NCBI GenBank assembly: GCA_030248215.1
Contig: JASANG010002839.1
Span: 1-64,000 of the forward strand
Source: Enoplolaimus lenunculus
Taxonomy: Eukaryota > Nematoda > Enoplea > Enoplida > Thoracostomopsidae
Length of the DNA stretch: 64,000 nucleotides
Direction of reading: 5' to 3'
Below the pieces are notes generated by a model, which made no database searches, was not told the DNA's origin, and worked only from the letters and a program-made list of their open reading frames with translations. Positions 12,691-25,278 of this stretch are shown here, one piece after another. A program made the translations under genes and the position numbers. The first letter of the stretch is position 1. Every line of letters starts with the position of its first letter.

Positions 12691-15600
12691 ATGGGGGAAT
12701 CAACTTTGATTGGTTTTATTTGTTGTATTGTTTCATCGGTATTTTTCGGTTCAAATTTTGCGCCGACAAAAAATTATCCTGTTGGAGACGGTAAGCCTAC
12801 TGCGGCGGATGCAAAGGATAACCATTTTGGTATTCCTAGGCCGCCGGACAGGGAACAAAACCAAAATATTGTCTTAAGATTTAGAACTACACTGCAAAAA
12901 ATGGTTAGTCAAATTGTCTCTCTCCGAAATAGGCTGTACGGAACTACGCAAATTGAGTCAACTTTGACTCCGTTAGAATCAAACGTGCGACTCAGTGAGT
13001 CGAATTTGACTCTGGTGGAGTCGAATTTGACTCAGTTTGTGTAGTCCCGTAGAGCCTATTTCGAAGAGAGTCAATATGACTCATCATTTTTTGCAGTGTA
13101 ATCGCGTTTGTTTTATCACGCGCTTTGCTCAATAGCTCTTTCCAGTATTGCTCCCTCCTCGGATCAGAAATTTCTGAGTCCGCCAGTGTAATGTCCGGAT
13201 TCCGTGGAAACGAAAGAAGCAAAGCATCAAAATTGCGAAAACTCAAACAGAAATGGAAAACAAATATATATTTTAGTAGTTTGTTTAAAACAATGTAGCC
13301 AGGGTCAGAACAGCGACCCCCATACCTCACATGTGGGGCAAACCTTCCCAAAAAAGAATCCCTCACAGTAAACAAGGTTTTAAACAAGAAATTTCAAAGA
13401 TATTCTGATCAACGCAAAGTGCCGCACCCCAGAATTTTGGATAGGGAACCCGCTTTCTGGCTTGATTCGGCACTGTCTGTCACTACGATTTACGAGTAAC
13501 CAAAGAATTTTATGCATGGAATGAAGTCGTGTATTGGTCGCTTTTTATTCATTCAGAGCCGATTTCAATAAGATAAGGTGCCCAAATTTTACCGGTAACG
13601 GAAACCTCGAGAAAATTACCGTTAAACTTATGCTAACACCATTCAGAGAGACAAAATTGTTGTGAACAGCGCATTTTGATACTACTGGAAAATTAGGTTT
13701 GAAAGGTATTTTTTAGGATCAACTATCAGTATTCCTTCCTATACCCGAGTTTGTTAAATGTCCAAAACTTTATGAAATAAGTTTTTTACGCGAATGATTG
13801 TTATTTCTGCCATATGGCGCATTTAAACTGGTCTACTGTTCGACGCTCTCAACAATGGTACCGCGTGTCGCTGTACTGATTGCTGTACAATTCAAGAATT
13901 GTTTGCGTACTCTAATTTGGTATAATTGACATTTATGGACTATAATTCGGACTTCTAGACTAGGGCATAAGCAGGTTAACCTCAATCTACTGAAAGTTAA
14001 TCTGTTTGTTTTCAGGTCTGTTTGTTCAATGGTTGATGGCGAGTTCAGCTATGTTTGTCGGAATTTTCGTTAATGCGTTTCTAAACTTTCCAAAATTCTA
14101 CGCTCTACCAATGTTGTCAGGCGCTTTATGGACAACCGGTAAAATCTCAAAATCGACCGGTGCCTGTAGAGAAAATATATTATTTATACGATAGGAGTCG
14201 TATTCTTAGCTGTGTGTAGCATCTATTATCAGTTTTTAGTAATCGGTATTCAAACTTGCAAATTGTGGCATCTGCTGATATGAAAATCAGATTGCAACAA
14301 AGCTAATTCAAGTGAAATCAAAAAATGTGCAAAATTTAAAATATGAAATGTAAAAAAAGCTGAAACGATGCCTCAAAATACGTAAACATAGAAATGTTAC
14401 TTTGATTTGAAATATATTTTTACTGCGAAATTGTTTTCAAATCCTCAGGAAATCTACTTTCGTTTCCGATAATCAACACAATCGGTATGGGTGTCGGATT
14501 ATTGCTTTGGTCGTCAACGAATCTCATTTTCGCCTGGGCGGTGGGAAGGTAGGCACTAAAAGCGTAAGGGTGGCTTTATACATGTCAGGTGGCGTCGTCC
14601 GGCGCCGGACGGCTTTGCACGATAAATATTTTTGTTTACAAATTGATACGCTTGGTCATTGGCCAATACACGTGCGTTGTGCTACGGTGCTGGACAATGA
14701 TAGACGGCGCTGGACCTCGTGAAAAGTATAGCGCTTTTCTAAGCCTGCCTTGGTCGTGTTTAGGCCAATGTTACTTTAAGTGGCGTAACAGTAGATTAAG
14801 CGTATTCCTAAGCCTAAGCCTAAAGCATAAGCGTTGCAAAAATGAGTTCCTAAGCCTAAAGCCTAAGCCTAAGTCTAAGCGTTGCAAAAATGAGTTCCTA
14901 AGCCTAAGCCTAAGTCTAAGCGTTGTAAAAAATGTAATCGAGAATCTAAAACTACTCTTTTATGGACTCACCAGAAATTCGGACGCCCCTTAAAGTAAAC
15001 ATGGGCCCCATTTTTTATCGTTTATGGGGTTTTTAAAGAATCATTGAACCCAGTAGGATCTCCGTATAGAGTACATTGGCAACTTTGACCCGCCGTAGAG
15101 TTCAGTACAGAATCCCAACGAAAACCCGTTATACCTTTTTCTTTACAATAATTGCGCACAATTCTTGACCCCTCAAAGTTTCTTTCTGTTCTTCCAGTTT
15201 AAATTTTCTGCGGACGCCACTGAACTCATATCAGCGGCGGATCCAAAATTTTCTAAAAGAGTGGTTGCCCGAGATACAATAGTGGAAAAAACTCGCGAGC
15301 GAAGCAAGTGAGAAGTCGAACGCTATTTTAATGCTAAACCTAAATATAAAATCTTGGTTTTGATCCCTGTTGATGGACTTTACAAAGTGATGGCTTCCGT
15401 TGGATCCGCCAGTGACCATCACTGAATTAGTTCATTAATATTTTTCTGGTTTTCGTTTTCATTTTAGGTTCGGCATGTTTGGCTTAATTCAAGAAGAGCC
15501 ACAAAGCGAAATTTTAAATTATTTGGGAATAACACTATCGTTCATTGGGTAGGATTACTTCTAGTAGAATCCTGTTTTCCAATGGTCTGCAATCGCGCCA

Positions 15601-18600
15601 AACTTTTAGGCTTTACACTATTTTTTGTAAAGGCTTAGACTTAGTTTTACACGTATCCTTACGTTGAAGATCAGGTCTGGATTTACGCTTTAACTGTTAT
15701 GTTTCCAAAAACGACCCATTGTAAAGATGTGGGGCAGAACGTTTCTCTGCGAGATTTCCATAAGCTTAAGCTTTAGATTAATTTTTAGCTTAGGTTTAAG
15801 CTCAAGTTTTGGTGTTAGCGTTAGGTGTATATTCATTGTTATATTGCTTAGGCTTAAGCTTGTGCTTAGGCTTAGGAGTATGGTTATATACTGTTACACT
15901 CCTGTTCTAAGCATTGGTTCTAAACATATATTAATACTAGCTGATTAGCTAAACCAACTGGGGAAGGCGGGTCACGGTTTGTTCCATGTTGATTCAACGT
16001 CAACGTTAAAATTCGGGCTCACATATCGGGTCAACGCAGGCCCGTAGCGCGAATATCTTATGATATTCCAAAATTACAACGAATATCATATTAATATGGT
16101 TAAGCGTGACAGTGTAATCTTCGTGTTCTATTAAATAAACTGAAAGTTGGACGGCAGCAGCACATTTGTGCTTTAAAACACCGAATACACGACTGCAAAG
16201 TCGTTTCTGACACAAAATTGCTTAGAACCACAGTTTCATAATTCATAATTTTAACTTTGAAACTCTAGTATCACATATGATATTCAACGCGACAATTTAG
16301 GTATGTTACCTCAAGCATCCTCCATACAACCGCGTGTCGCAAACGCCAATTATTGGTTATAATATTTCTAAAAATTCAGGTATAACTAAAACACAATAAC
16401 TGCAACAAATATACCTGTGAATGTATATTGTGCAATTTTAACTTTTTTTTTAGTTCAGCAATGTTTTTCTTTGTCGAAACCGATGGTGTGTTTGTCACCG
16501 TAGATGATACTATGATAAACAATCCAAATTATGAAAACGTTAACGAAAACATTCAACCAAACCAGCCGGATGGAACGGTTCAAAACTCAACTGCGTCTCT
16601 TGGCGCAGTTCAACAAACCAACGTTCTTCAACGTTGTGGAGAACCGACTTCAGCGGCTGATAGAGAAGTTTGGATCTGTATGGATATTTTAGCACAAAAG
16701 AAATGGAAGAAAATAATGTAAATTGTATATAGAATAGTTTCCCAAAAATGGCATGGTGGTGGTGTAGAGTTGACGCCGAGGGGCAGTGGCCCGGGCGGCG
16801 TGGGAGGGTGACACAAAAGGAACAGTGGTCTGGTGCTTTGAGGAAACGTGCCCCACGAGACTAGAGCGCTAAAGTAGCATTTGTAGAACCTGCATTTTGG
16901 TAACTTTTGCAGCGTTTGCTACTTTACATAAAATTTCACAATTTGGCGCGGGGGCACAATGTATTTTTTCTTCCTGGAAAATTGTTAAGGCTCACGACGT
17001 CAATGTTCAGCGAAAAATGGTTTAGGCTAAGGTCGAGCCTCGTTTACAGCTTCAGGTTCAGCGTTTACGGTTTAACAACCACTTATCATTATTTTTGCTG
17101 ATTTCAGAGCAATGTTTGCGGCGTTAATTGCAGGCACGTTTTTTGGTGTTATGTTCGCCCCGGTGCAGTATGTACAGGATCACTATACAGGTGCTAGTCA
17201 ACGAGGTGAGTTGGAATCTCGTGGCTGAATTGTTACGACATCCGGTATTGGTTTTATTTTGCCTAAAGCTATGATCCATAACTAAAATATACATGAAAAA
17301 TATTTTTCATAAACAAGTGAGAAAGTTTACAAAAATACACTGCAAAAAATGGTCAGTCAATTCTACTCTCTCCGAAATAGGCTCTACGGGACTACACAAA
17401 TTGAGTCAAATTCGACTCCGCAAGAGTCAAATTCGACTCACTTAGTCGCACGTTTGACTCTGGCGGAATCGAATTTGGCTCAATTTGTGTAGTCCAGTAG
17501 AGCATATTTCGGAGAGAGTCAATTTGACGCACCATTTTTTGCAGAGTACGTATATAGAATTAAATGATAAAAAAGTTTTTTACGTGAGTAAATTTTCCGC
17601 TCGGTGGCGGGGGACCACACCGGATATCTGTAAAAGCGGTCCTGAAACGTAATGCTCTCCAATCGAAAACTGACCAGTGGTCGGGAACGTGTGCTACGCA
17701 AAAAGCCCCGAGTTCAACTCCTCCAGCGTGAAGTTGAGATTGAATAAATTCATACATGGGGTGTATATGCCGACATCTAAATATATCTATATAATTAAAG
17801 CTGGGATGCCCCTCATGTGTATTTTGCAAGACTTTTCAGCATCACTTTGTTTGTAATAATTTTAGGAGAGAACGTGCTCGGCAAAAAATGGTGAGTCAAA
17901 TTCACTCTCTCCGAAATAGGCTTTTCCTGCCTACACAAACTGAGTCAAAATTCGAATCCGCCAGGTTAAATTAAGTCGAATTTACCTCTAGCGGAATCGA
18001 ATTTTGACTCAGTTTGTGTTGTCAGGAAAAGCCTATTTCGGAGAGAGTCAATTTGACTCGCCATTTTTTGCAGTGTGACTGTTCTTTTAAAAGAGAATTG
18101 GCGTGCAGAATTTTGTACATTCGCTAAACGCATAATACATTGCTTTATCAATTTTTAAAAATCCTCACTGAAAATCGGCATAGGCATAAAAATGATAATT
18201 TAGTCAAATTCTCATATGTGCGTAGCACCTGTCACTGTAGATGAATTCGTCAGGGTGACGAGTTAGTGCAATTGAAAACCTCAAGATTAAACCTTCACTG
18301 GTTCAATAGTTACAAGAGCTATCACCATCTGAAGACTAGTGCTTCATACATTTGAACGTACGGGCACAAGTATTTCAATTCCAGGCAGCGACTATGTGTT
18401 TTCGGTATCGGTCGGCATATACGTTTCGTCAACGCTGTACTTCGTGCTATACGCTATGATCAAACGAAACAAGCCGTACATCAGCGGAGATCTGATTGTT
18501 CCTGGACTGCTAAACGGGTTTATGTGGGCAGTTGCAAACGCGACGCTTATGATTGCAAATTCAGATTTGTCCCAAGCGATTGCGTTTCCGATTATTACTG

Positions 18601-21544
18601 CTGTAAATTCGTGATGTGAACTGCAAAAAACAGGATGGCTCGCGGTCCGAGTCTGGAGCGTAGGACGGACCGTATGATGTTATACCGGATCGCTTGCAGT
18701 CCGATCCGAATAGATCCGGTCCTTCAAAGAGTGCAGAGTAGACCGAATTGCAGCATTCTGTGGACTGAACCGTTGAGAAATTCCGCATAGGGTGGGTCCA
18801 CATCACAACTGCAAATATAGGGTTTGGGCAGGGTTGAGGCTACGTCTCGCGAGACAGAGCGAACCGATCTCCAAGGTACCGGACAATTAACTGAGGCCTC
18901 ATGTAATCTTCACGTCAACTTTGCAGTTCAACGAGGCCCCATTTTGTTTAGGAAGACCCGGTTCACGGAGTAGCCCAATGAGTGATGGCCCCGAAGGCTA
19001 CGCTTGAATAGGCCGCACGAGTGCTAGGATGCTATATGCATTCAAAAAAATTGGCCAAGGTGTCCTAAGCCCGTATTCTCAAATGTGCGTAGCAATTATC
19101 ACCATTTGGTAATAAGTTCTGTAAGTTTGGAACCAGCGCATAGTGACTTTCGAAATTCAGCACTTTGTACGCGTATGGTTTGCCCTACTTGAGCACCAAT
19201 TTGGAGATCTACAATAGCAGTTGTTTGTCAGTTTGAAAACCTATCACTAGCTGATGATAGGCGCTACATGCATTTCAGAATATGGCCTTAACCTCACCTG
19301 TGTAGCACCTATCACTTGTTAGTCGTAGGGTTTCCAGCAAGCACGCGGGCGTAGCTCTGAGTCAAGAGCGAAAATATTTACATTAAAGTCCAACCTTATC
19401 ATTCACCAATTTGAAGGTTACGAGATTTACATATTACCAGCCAAGTAGCAATATATAGGTACCGGTGGCACAGAATCTGATGGGCAGAATACAGCCCATC
19501 CTGTTTTTGGCACATGTATAGATCAAAGGCGGGCCGTTTTTCCACGAGACCGCAATAGAGTAAGCTTAAACTTTAGACTAACTTTTTGCTAATGTTTATG
19601 CTTAGGCATAGGCTTAGGAATAGGCTTATCCTTGGGCTTAGGATTCGGCTAAGGATTAGACTTTAGGCTTAGAATTAGGCTAAGGATTTAGGCTTAGGGT
19701 TAGGAATATCCTTTTACTACTGTTACGGCCCTGTTCTATACATTGACCCCATTTTTTAAGTCAGATAATTTTGTATACCATTGAATGGAAATGTTTATAA
19801 AACAACAATATGATCCCTGTCTTATAAATTGTTGAAATTGCAATTAGCGTGCTGCTCATCATTATATATCAAGCCCCAGCGTATGTTTGTCCCTCTCATT
19901 TTTGGATCAGCTCCGAAATAGGCGGGACTACGCAAACGGAGCTAAATTTAACTTAGGCCAGAGTCATATTCGGTTCACTACAGTTGCACGTTTGACTCTG
20001 GCAGAGTAGATTTTGACTCAGTTTGTGTAGTCCCGCAAAGCGTCTTTCGGAGAGACTCAATTTGACTCACCATTTTTGCAGTGAAGGTGCTGTTGTAAAA
20101 TTCGAGAATACGAACATAGACAAGACCGCAGCAAGTTTACCATGGCCAATGTAAAGAACATGGGCAGAACAGTACTATCAGCATATGGTTCCTAAGCGTT
20201 AGAATGAGTTTATTCCAAAGCCTAAGCGTAAGCCTAAGCCTAAACAAAGCAAAAAAGAATTTGTCTAAAGCTTAACCTTATTCTATTCTAGTCCCGCAGA
20301 AAAACATTGCGCCCTTGACTTTTACATGGGACGTTTATAGTATTGCTTCGTTTTACAGATGCCGTGTGTTGTTGCCGCATTACTGGGTGTCTTGGTTTTC
20401 CATGAAGTTAAGGTCAGAATTGCTCATTCATTAATTAGTTTAGCGATGAAACAACACTGTTTTTTACACTTTATGTATAATGATCTGGTCAGGGTGTAAC
20501 CGGATATCCGTTTCCGTTTCCGGCAAAAATCGGTTCCCGTTTTCGTTTCCGTTATAGAAATAAAACGAAAATTCTATTACTTTACGCTCAAATTAGTTTT
20601 ATATCACGTATATATGTGGCAATTTTTCATTACAGATATGCTGCAAATGTTTGAAATGAAATAGAAATTACGAAATTCGTCCAAAATCTTAAAAATTTTG
20701 ATGCATCCGCTACTATTTTTGAAAAATTTTGAAAGCCCGGTAAATATTTGCACGTCTCTATTGTATTGGCAGAACAGTAAAACATCTTCGAAACTTATAT
20801 ACCTCAATATCCGTTTCCCGTTTCCGTTTCTGTTATTTTGATCACTATCCGTTTCCATTTCTGTTATTTTTACTGGTCGTTTACACCCTGTTTCACAAAA
20901 TCAATTTTAAAATCCCTAATGAAACCAAAAATATAATTTTTCATGAGGTTCGAATATAGAAAATGCGCGTAGTTTCTAGCTTATTTCGGTCGTGAAATTT
21001 GTTCACTACATATGGCATTCATACTGCAACACATTAACGAAATTGTGTGTCTGTTTTCTAGTTCACTAAGCTTGCAAGGCCCTTGATTCACCGCTGCTAA
21101 AGGAACCGAACTTTGGTTTGGGATGGTCGCGCATCCCTAACCAACGGCCCTGGGTATTTCGGGCCCTATTCATTTGCGTTTTGGATAGCTTATCCATTCT
21201 GTTTATTTTCTCACAGAGTAAATTTCATACGTATGAAGCAATGGCGGATCCACAATTTGCCGGCCAGGAAAACACAATGGCTGGGTATCTGGAAGCCTAC
21301 TTAAAAGTAAAAACTGGCAACACGGTATATTTAACATATTTTTGTTACTTAATTCAGTTTCACCTCCGGTTCCGGCTACTTACCTCCGGGTACACTTTGA
21401 TATATATGGATGCAAGTAACGACTATACAATTGTAAATTTTGTAATTTTAGGGCTGCCGAAATTTTGTTATACTTTCGGTTGCAATGGTTATAACAACAG
21501 CCGGAGCGGTTTTGTTGGGCGCATCGGTGAAAGAAAAGTCTTAA
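12691..21544 (+). CDS. TMEM144-family transporter, copy 1 (nine exons, 376 aa)
   Basis: Exons: 12691-12790, 14016-14138, 14449-14548, 15468-15548, 16454-16717, 17108-17205, 18385-18602, 20359-20412, 21452-21544; every junction is GT-AG and the phases agree. The product is a multi-pass membrane protein of the TMEM144 family, part of the drug/metabolite transporter superfamily, whose members are predicted carbohydrate carriers. Family signatures seen: FGSNFAPTK in helix 1, GLFVQW, FPIINTIGMGVG, LLWSS, LIAGTFFGVMFAP after the central loop, SSTLYFVLYA, VPGLLNGFMWA, FPIITA, and a C-terminal helix ending KEKS. The central hydrophilic loop (about residues 140-220) is lineage-specific and ends WKKIIAMFAA. 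Length is near the human 345 aa. Introns are full of MITEs. The closely related copy lies convergently at 25279-31229. Substrate unknown. Family call firm, exact exon ends good. Confidence 0.88.
12890..13098. mobile_element. Palindromic hairpin MITE (family A) with TA target duplication
   Basis: Starts CACTGCAAAAAATGGTTAG and ends with the reverse complement pattern CCATTTTTTGCAGTG; almost the entire 209 bp folds back on itself. It is flanked by TA on both sides, as in Tc1/mariner-type insertions. It contains repeated GAGTC/GACTC words. It sits in intron 1 of TMEM144 copy 1. Confidence 0.85.
14762..15008. mobile_element. CTTAGG-rich MITE, second subfamily (family G)
   Basis: Begins GGCCAATGTTACTTTAAG and ends ACGCCCCTTAAAGTAAACATG. 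It shares the CTTAGG interior with family T but has different subterminal sequence. Related copies lie at 58258-58432 and 60172-60352. It is inside intron 3 of TMEM144 copy 1, and part of its interior is tandemly duplicated (about 14795-14930). Confidence 0.65.
15713..15916. mobile_element. CTTAGG-rich MITE (family T), diverged
   Basis: Left end ACCCATTGTAAAGATGTGGGG, right end CTGTTCTAAGCATTGG, CTTAGG-like interior. It lies in intron 4 of TMEM144 copy 1. Confidence 0.55.
17338..17546. mobile_element. Palindromic hairpin MITE (family A)
   Basis: Same structure as 12890-13098, again 209 bp and flanked by TA on both sides. It lies in intron 6 of TMEM144 copy 1. Confidence 0.85.
17876..18075. 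mobile_element. Palindromic hairpin MITE (family A)
   Basis: Third copy, also in intron 6 of TMEM144 copy 1 and about 330 bp from the second. The right end CCATTTTTTGCAGTG is intact and the left tip is worn. Confidence 0.75.
19508..19747. mobile_element. CTTAGG-rich MITE (family T)
   Basis: Left end GGCACATGTATAGATCAAAG, right end CGGCCCTGTTCTATACATTG, with a CTTAGG-like interior. It lies in intron 7 of TMEM144 copy 1. Confidence 0.65.
19890..20083. mobile_element. Palindromic hairpin MITE (family A), worn
   Basis: The right arm (GACTCAATTTGACTCACC, GCAGTG) is clear and the left arm is degraded. It is in intron 7 of TMEM144 copy 1. Confidence 0.6.
20144..20331. mobile_element. CTTAGG-rich MITE (family T)
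   Basis: Left end GGCCAATGTAAAGAACATGG, interior CCTAAGCCTAAGC, right end CGCCCTTGACTTTTACATGG. It ends about 28 bp before exon 8 of TMEM144 copy 1. Confidence 0.65.
20490..20890. mobile_element. hAT-like short element (CAGGGTGTAACC ends)
   Basis: Starts CAGGGTGTAACCGGATATCC and ends GTTTACACCCTG. The interior is rich in CCGTTTCCGTTT. Related copies lie at 23394-23755, 55016-55380 and from 55899. CAGGG ends and the 8-bp duplication seen at the 55016 copy point to a hAT-type non-autonomous element. It lies in intron 8 of TMEM144 copy 1. Confidence 0.65.
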
Positions 21545-22234
21545 CGTGAAGGAATTCTTACAGGAGGTCCCGGGACTCTACAGACTGCTACGTGACTGAT
21601 ACTCCGTAAAAACTCTCTACTTCAAATACTTAAGTAATATTTTATTAACTTTTTCAAGTATAAAAGTGTACTAAATATATATAGAGTAAATCTTTGCTTA
21701 GATAATGTAAATAAGTAAAACTGTTGCTGTCATATCCTGAAGCAAGTGTAAAGCTAAGAATTTTGTGTTTGCTTAAAATGAAGTAAAAACTTTGCCAAGC
21801 ACCATACTAAGTAAAACCGACACTTGATTCGGCAACAGTTTTACTTATATAATTTTCAGTATATTATTTAGTGACTACCTGCACGTTAAGCAAATTGTTG
21901 TATAGTGTCTTATGTATGTCCTCAAGTTGCGTTGCAATATGACTTGTTCCATCATGGATATTTTTTATTTTATTTATAATTTAATTCTACGCTGGGATTT
22001 TAACTCAGAACTCTCCAACTCCAGACGGTCACCATGGTCGCACCAGCACAAGACTTTCACGCTAGAGCCAAAGGAAGTTTTCGACTCTCGTGCACACATT
22101 TAGGTAACTACTGCAAATGCACTTGTAAATATTGAAATAGATAAACAAAAAGCCAACCGTTCAGTTTTACAAACACAATTACCGTGGCGTTCATACAGCA
22201 CTTTTTATGCTGAAAACCAAATGCTTTTTTTTAA

Positions 22235-22502
22235 CCCTTTATATCACATGAATATTTTTCTATTTCCTCTGAGACCTACTTTTATGCTAGGATTCGAACT
22301 CCAGTGACTGGACTGGGAGGCGTATACCATCACCACTCAGCTATAGGAGCTTGACGCTCGAGCCCGAGGGGGCTCTCACGTCTTGTGGTGATTTAGTACT
22401 ATGTATACGTGTTGCAATTGTTAAACGCTGTGCGATATATATTTTATTTAACGTATATACACTGCGCTTAGTTGCCTAAAGGAAACTCAATGTGAGAAGG
22501 GG
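22235..22502 (-). mobile_element. TTAA-flanked MITE with tRNA-like boxes (family P)
   Basis: Starts CCCTTTATATCACATG and ends CTCAATGTGAGAAGGGG, with TTAA directly outside both ends. The tRNA-like A and B boxes read on the minus strand (about 22290-22360). It is the inverted twin of 11778-12050, so the two bracket TMEM144 copy 1. Confidence 0.75.
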
Positions 22503-23393
22503 TTAATAGATCACATTTGCGAATAAGCTACAGTAATGACTTGAATAAAGCAGGTAATAAAAGGGGTTTCAATATTGAGCCCCAATCGATGAGCCATAAA
22601 ATCCTTAATTTGAGTCCATCAGAACTCATAAGTTTTAATTAGAATCTATAACAGAGACCCAAGCAGAATAATTGCCTAGGCTGCCCAAATGTAACCAGAG
22701 ACAAAAACCACTTAAATTTCACTAAACCCAGAAAAAAGACAAAAGTGTTTTGCAGCAAGTTAGTTCTGCCCAAACTGACTTGCAAATATTTACAAGAGTA
22801 CTGGGTACAATTAACATGGGGCGGTTCATTAACAATACAATAACAGTCCGTAAAGCCTACTCTTTTACAGGCCCACCAGAAACCGGGATGGCCCAAAAAG
22901 TAAACGTGGGCCTTTTGTACTTTGACGACAATCAGTTTTTGCTCATTGTACTTTTTACTATATATCCGATGGTGCTTCTGATGGTTTGTTCACAAAGTTT
23001 TGCTTGAGTAGATTTTTGGCTTAGGCTTATACTTTTTCAACGCTTTTTCTCAGGCACGTTGCATGAGCTTATTTCACATAGTAACATTCTCTTTAAGCTT
23101 GTGCAGGTGAGTGTTACGCCAGATCCGTTCAATTTAAAAGACAGAGTTGTTTATTTAAAAGAGTATTTTAAACAGGAATATCAGATCATAACAATTGGAC
23201 AATAGCTAAAACGTATTAAAATATACATGTTACATTTGCAGGATAAAATGCTAAAACGAGTCCACAGGTGCCATAGAATCTTGCTTCTGACATCGCCAGA
23301 AAATTCAACTCTCACTTCACATGCTGACCGACGCGCGAAGGTTTCAGCAATTTCTATATTGACATTTTTCAAATTTTGATAGCTCGCTTTCCG

Positions 23394-23755
23394 CAGGGTG
23401 TAACCGGATTTCCGTTGTTTCCGTTTTCTGTAAAAATCGGTGTTTGTTTCCGTTCATATTCCTATGCCAAAGCGTAAGAATGACCTTACACCTGTGCCTA
23501 AGCAAAAAAATACTTGTCTTAAGCTTACGCTCACTTGACTGCAGTCCCCCAGAACGTTGGCTTCCGATCTTTACACGGGTCAAAATTTCGATGCATCCGT
23601 TACTTTCTTTAAAATTTTAGAAAGCCCCCTGACTACTTGCACGTCTCAGTTGCGTTGGCAGAAAAATAAAACATCTTTGAACCTTTTATACTTCAATCGT
23701 TTCGTTATTTTGACCACTATCCGTTCCCGTTATCTTTACAATCTGTTTACACCCT
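23394..23755. mobile_element. hAT-like short element with CTTAGG fragment inside
   Basis: Begins CAGGGTGTAACCGG and ends near GTTTACACCC. The middle (about 23456-23581) matches one end of the CTTAGG-rich family, so one element inserted into the other. Confidence 0.55.
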
Positions 23756-25061
23756 TTCATTCAGTCAGTCATGTTGCATTATTTCGAGCTTTCTCTTAGA
23801 CCACTGACGTAGACTCTTTAAATAGGTGTATTTTGTAAAAAATAAACGAATGAAATCAAGTACTTCCACCTGAACGAAATTTCCGCTGCAGTGCGCAGCT
23901 AAAAACCTTCAGTTCGACATATTGAAAAGCTGACTGTTGTACCAAACCATTTTATAAACACAATAATATTTCGTACTTTCTAACAGGTTATTAAAAGGTG
24001 AATAACATACCAAAAAAGTGCTAAAACAAAAACAAAATTACTTGAGCAATAACGAAAAATATTGCATCAAAACAGTAAAAAAATATACTACAATATCAAG
24101 GCCATATGTACTATTTAGATATAGGCTTTAATTGTGGAAAAGCTTCAAACCCAGGCAAAGATTTCGACTTTGAAATTTTCACCAAAAGTCGACAAGTAAC
24201 TAATAAAACTATATAAATTGTACATTATTTAAGCTCTACAACTCCTGCTTTACTACAGGATAGGGTACAACCGGATGCCCTGTTCCGGCATAAAATCGAC
24301 AACCGCCAACGGTATTCTACATTACTGGATATTTATTAATGAAAAATTTAACATAAATCTATATTATTCTAATGACCAAAATAACAACATTTCGCTGTGA
24401 ATTTGGTTCTTAATGATAAAAATTAATAGTTCAAGACGACCAGTTGATACTAAGATTCTTTAAGAAGCAAAGTTATAACATATGACAGGAGTAAGAAGGT
24501 ACTACATAAGGGTGATTAAGTTTAACTTTTTGTCAAAATATGCACTTAAAAATTCGGCTACGGTATTTTTGGTACCCAGTTGAATCCTGTTACTGGAATG
24601 ACAAAAGAACCTATTTAAACATTTACAGAGTTATAATATAGTCAAATACTTAACTCACATACATTTATGTTTCCAACATTTAAACAAGTACTGATGATAC
24701 ATTTACAGGTACCATTTACAATATGGTATTAGAAGGCATGGAAAATTAATGTTCATAACTTATTATAATCTAAGAATATTTTTAACGTTCGATAAATAAT
24801 AAAACATTAATAAATAATATATTTTCAAAGGTAAAATTATATCCGTAATAATAGAACATGCATAAAATCTGCATATTGTGGTAGCTTTGATCTGTAGGGT
24901 TATCCCATCTTACAATGTATTTACCTAAAAATGATTCTATTAATTCTTAAATTTTAGTATATTTCAGCGTCTCATGTCCTACTCTGTTGTAGTCGCGTTA
25001 CAGACCCGTAACCATGAATATTTAAAAAGGGGGTAGCAAAATTTCTATTCGGGAGAGATAA

Positions 25062-25067
25062 TTTATT
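25062..25067 (-). promoter_or_regulatory. Candidate polyadenylation signal, TMEM144 copy 2
   Basis: TTTATT on the plus strand reads AATAAA on the gene strand, about 210 nt past the stop codon of the minus-strand TMEM144 paralogue. Confidence 0.35.
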
Positions 25068-25278
25068 TTTAACAGGCGCAACTGTGTCTCATACGCGATT
25101 ATAAACACGATTGTTCGATTCCAACACGCTTAATTTCGTCTGTCAACGTAATTTTGACATAGACCCAGAATATAATTTGGCATACACACAGTCAACATAA
25201 AACCAGTTAAAAGTTACCTGGTGCACGCGAGTTATTCCGGAAAATATGCCATAGTCAACAACAAACCCTAATTTCAGC

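Larger units (their letters stand above)
21545..25278. other. Spacer between the convergent TMEM144 copies
   Basis: No gene is seen. It contains an inverted family P element (22235-22502), a CTTAGG-type remnant (about 22845-23110), a hAT-like element (23394-23755) with an inserted CTTAGG fragment, and about 1.2 kb of plain AT-rich sequence (23.8-25.0 kb) in which nothing was recognised. Confidence 0.7.

Noticed and set aside
21118-21549. Open frame overlapping the last exon of TMEM144 copy 1
   Set aside because: It reads the real exon 21452-21544 in a different frame and has low-complexity, non-conserved composition.
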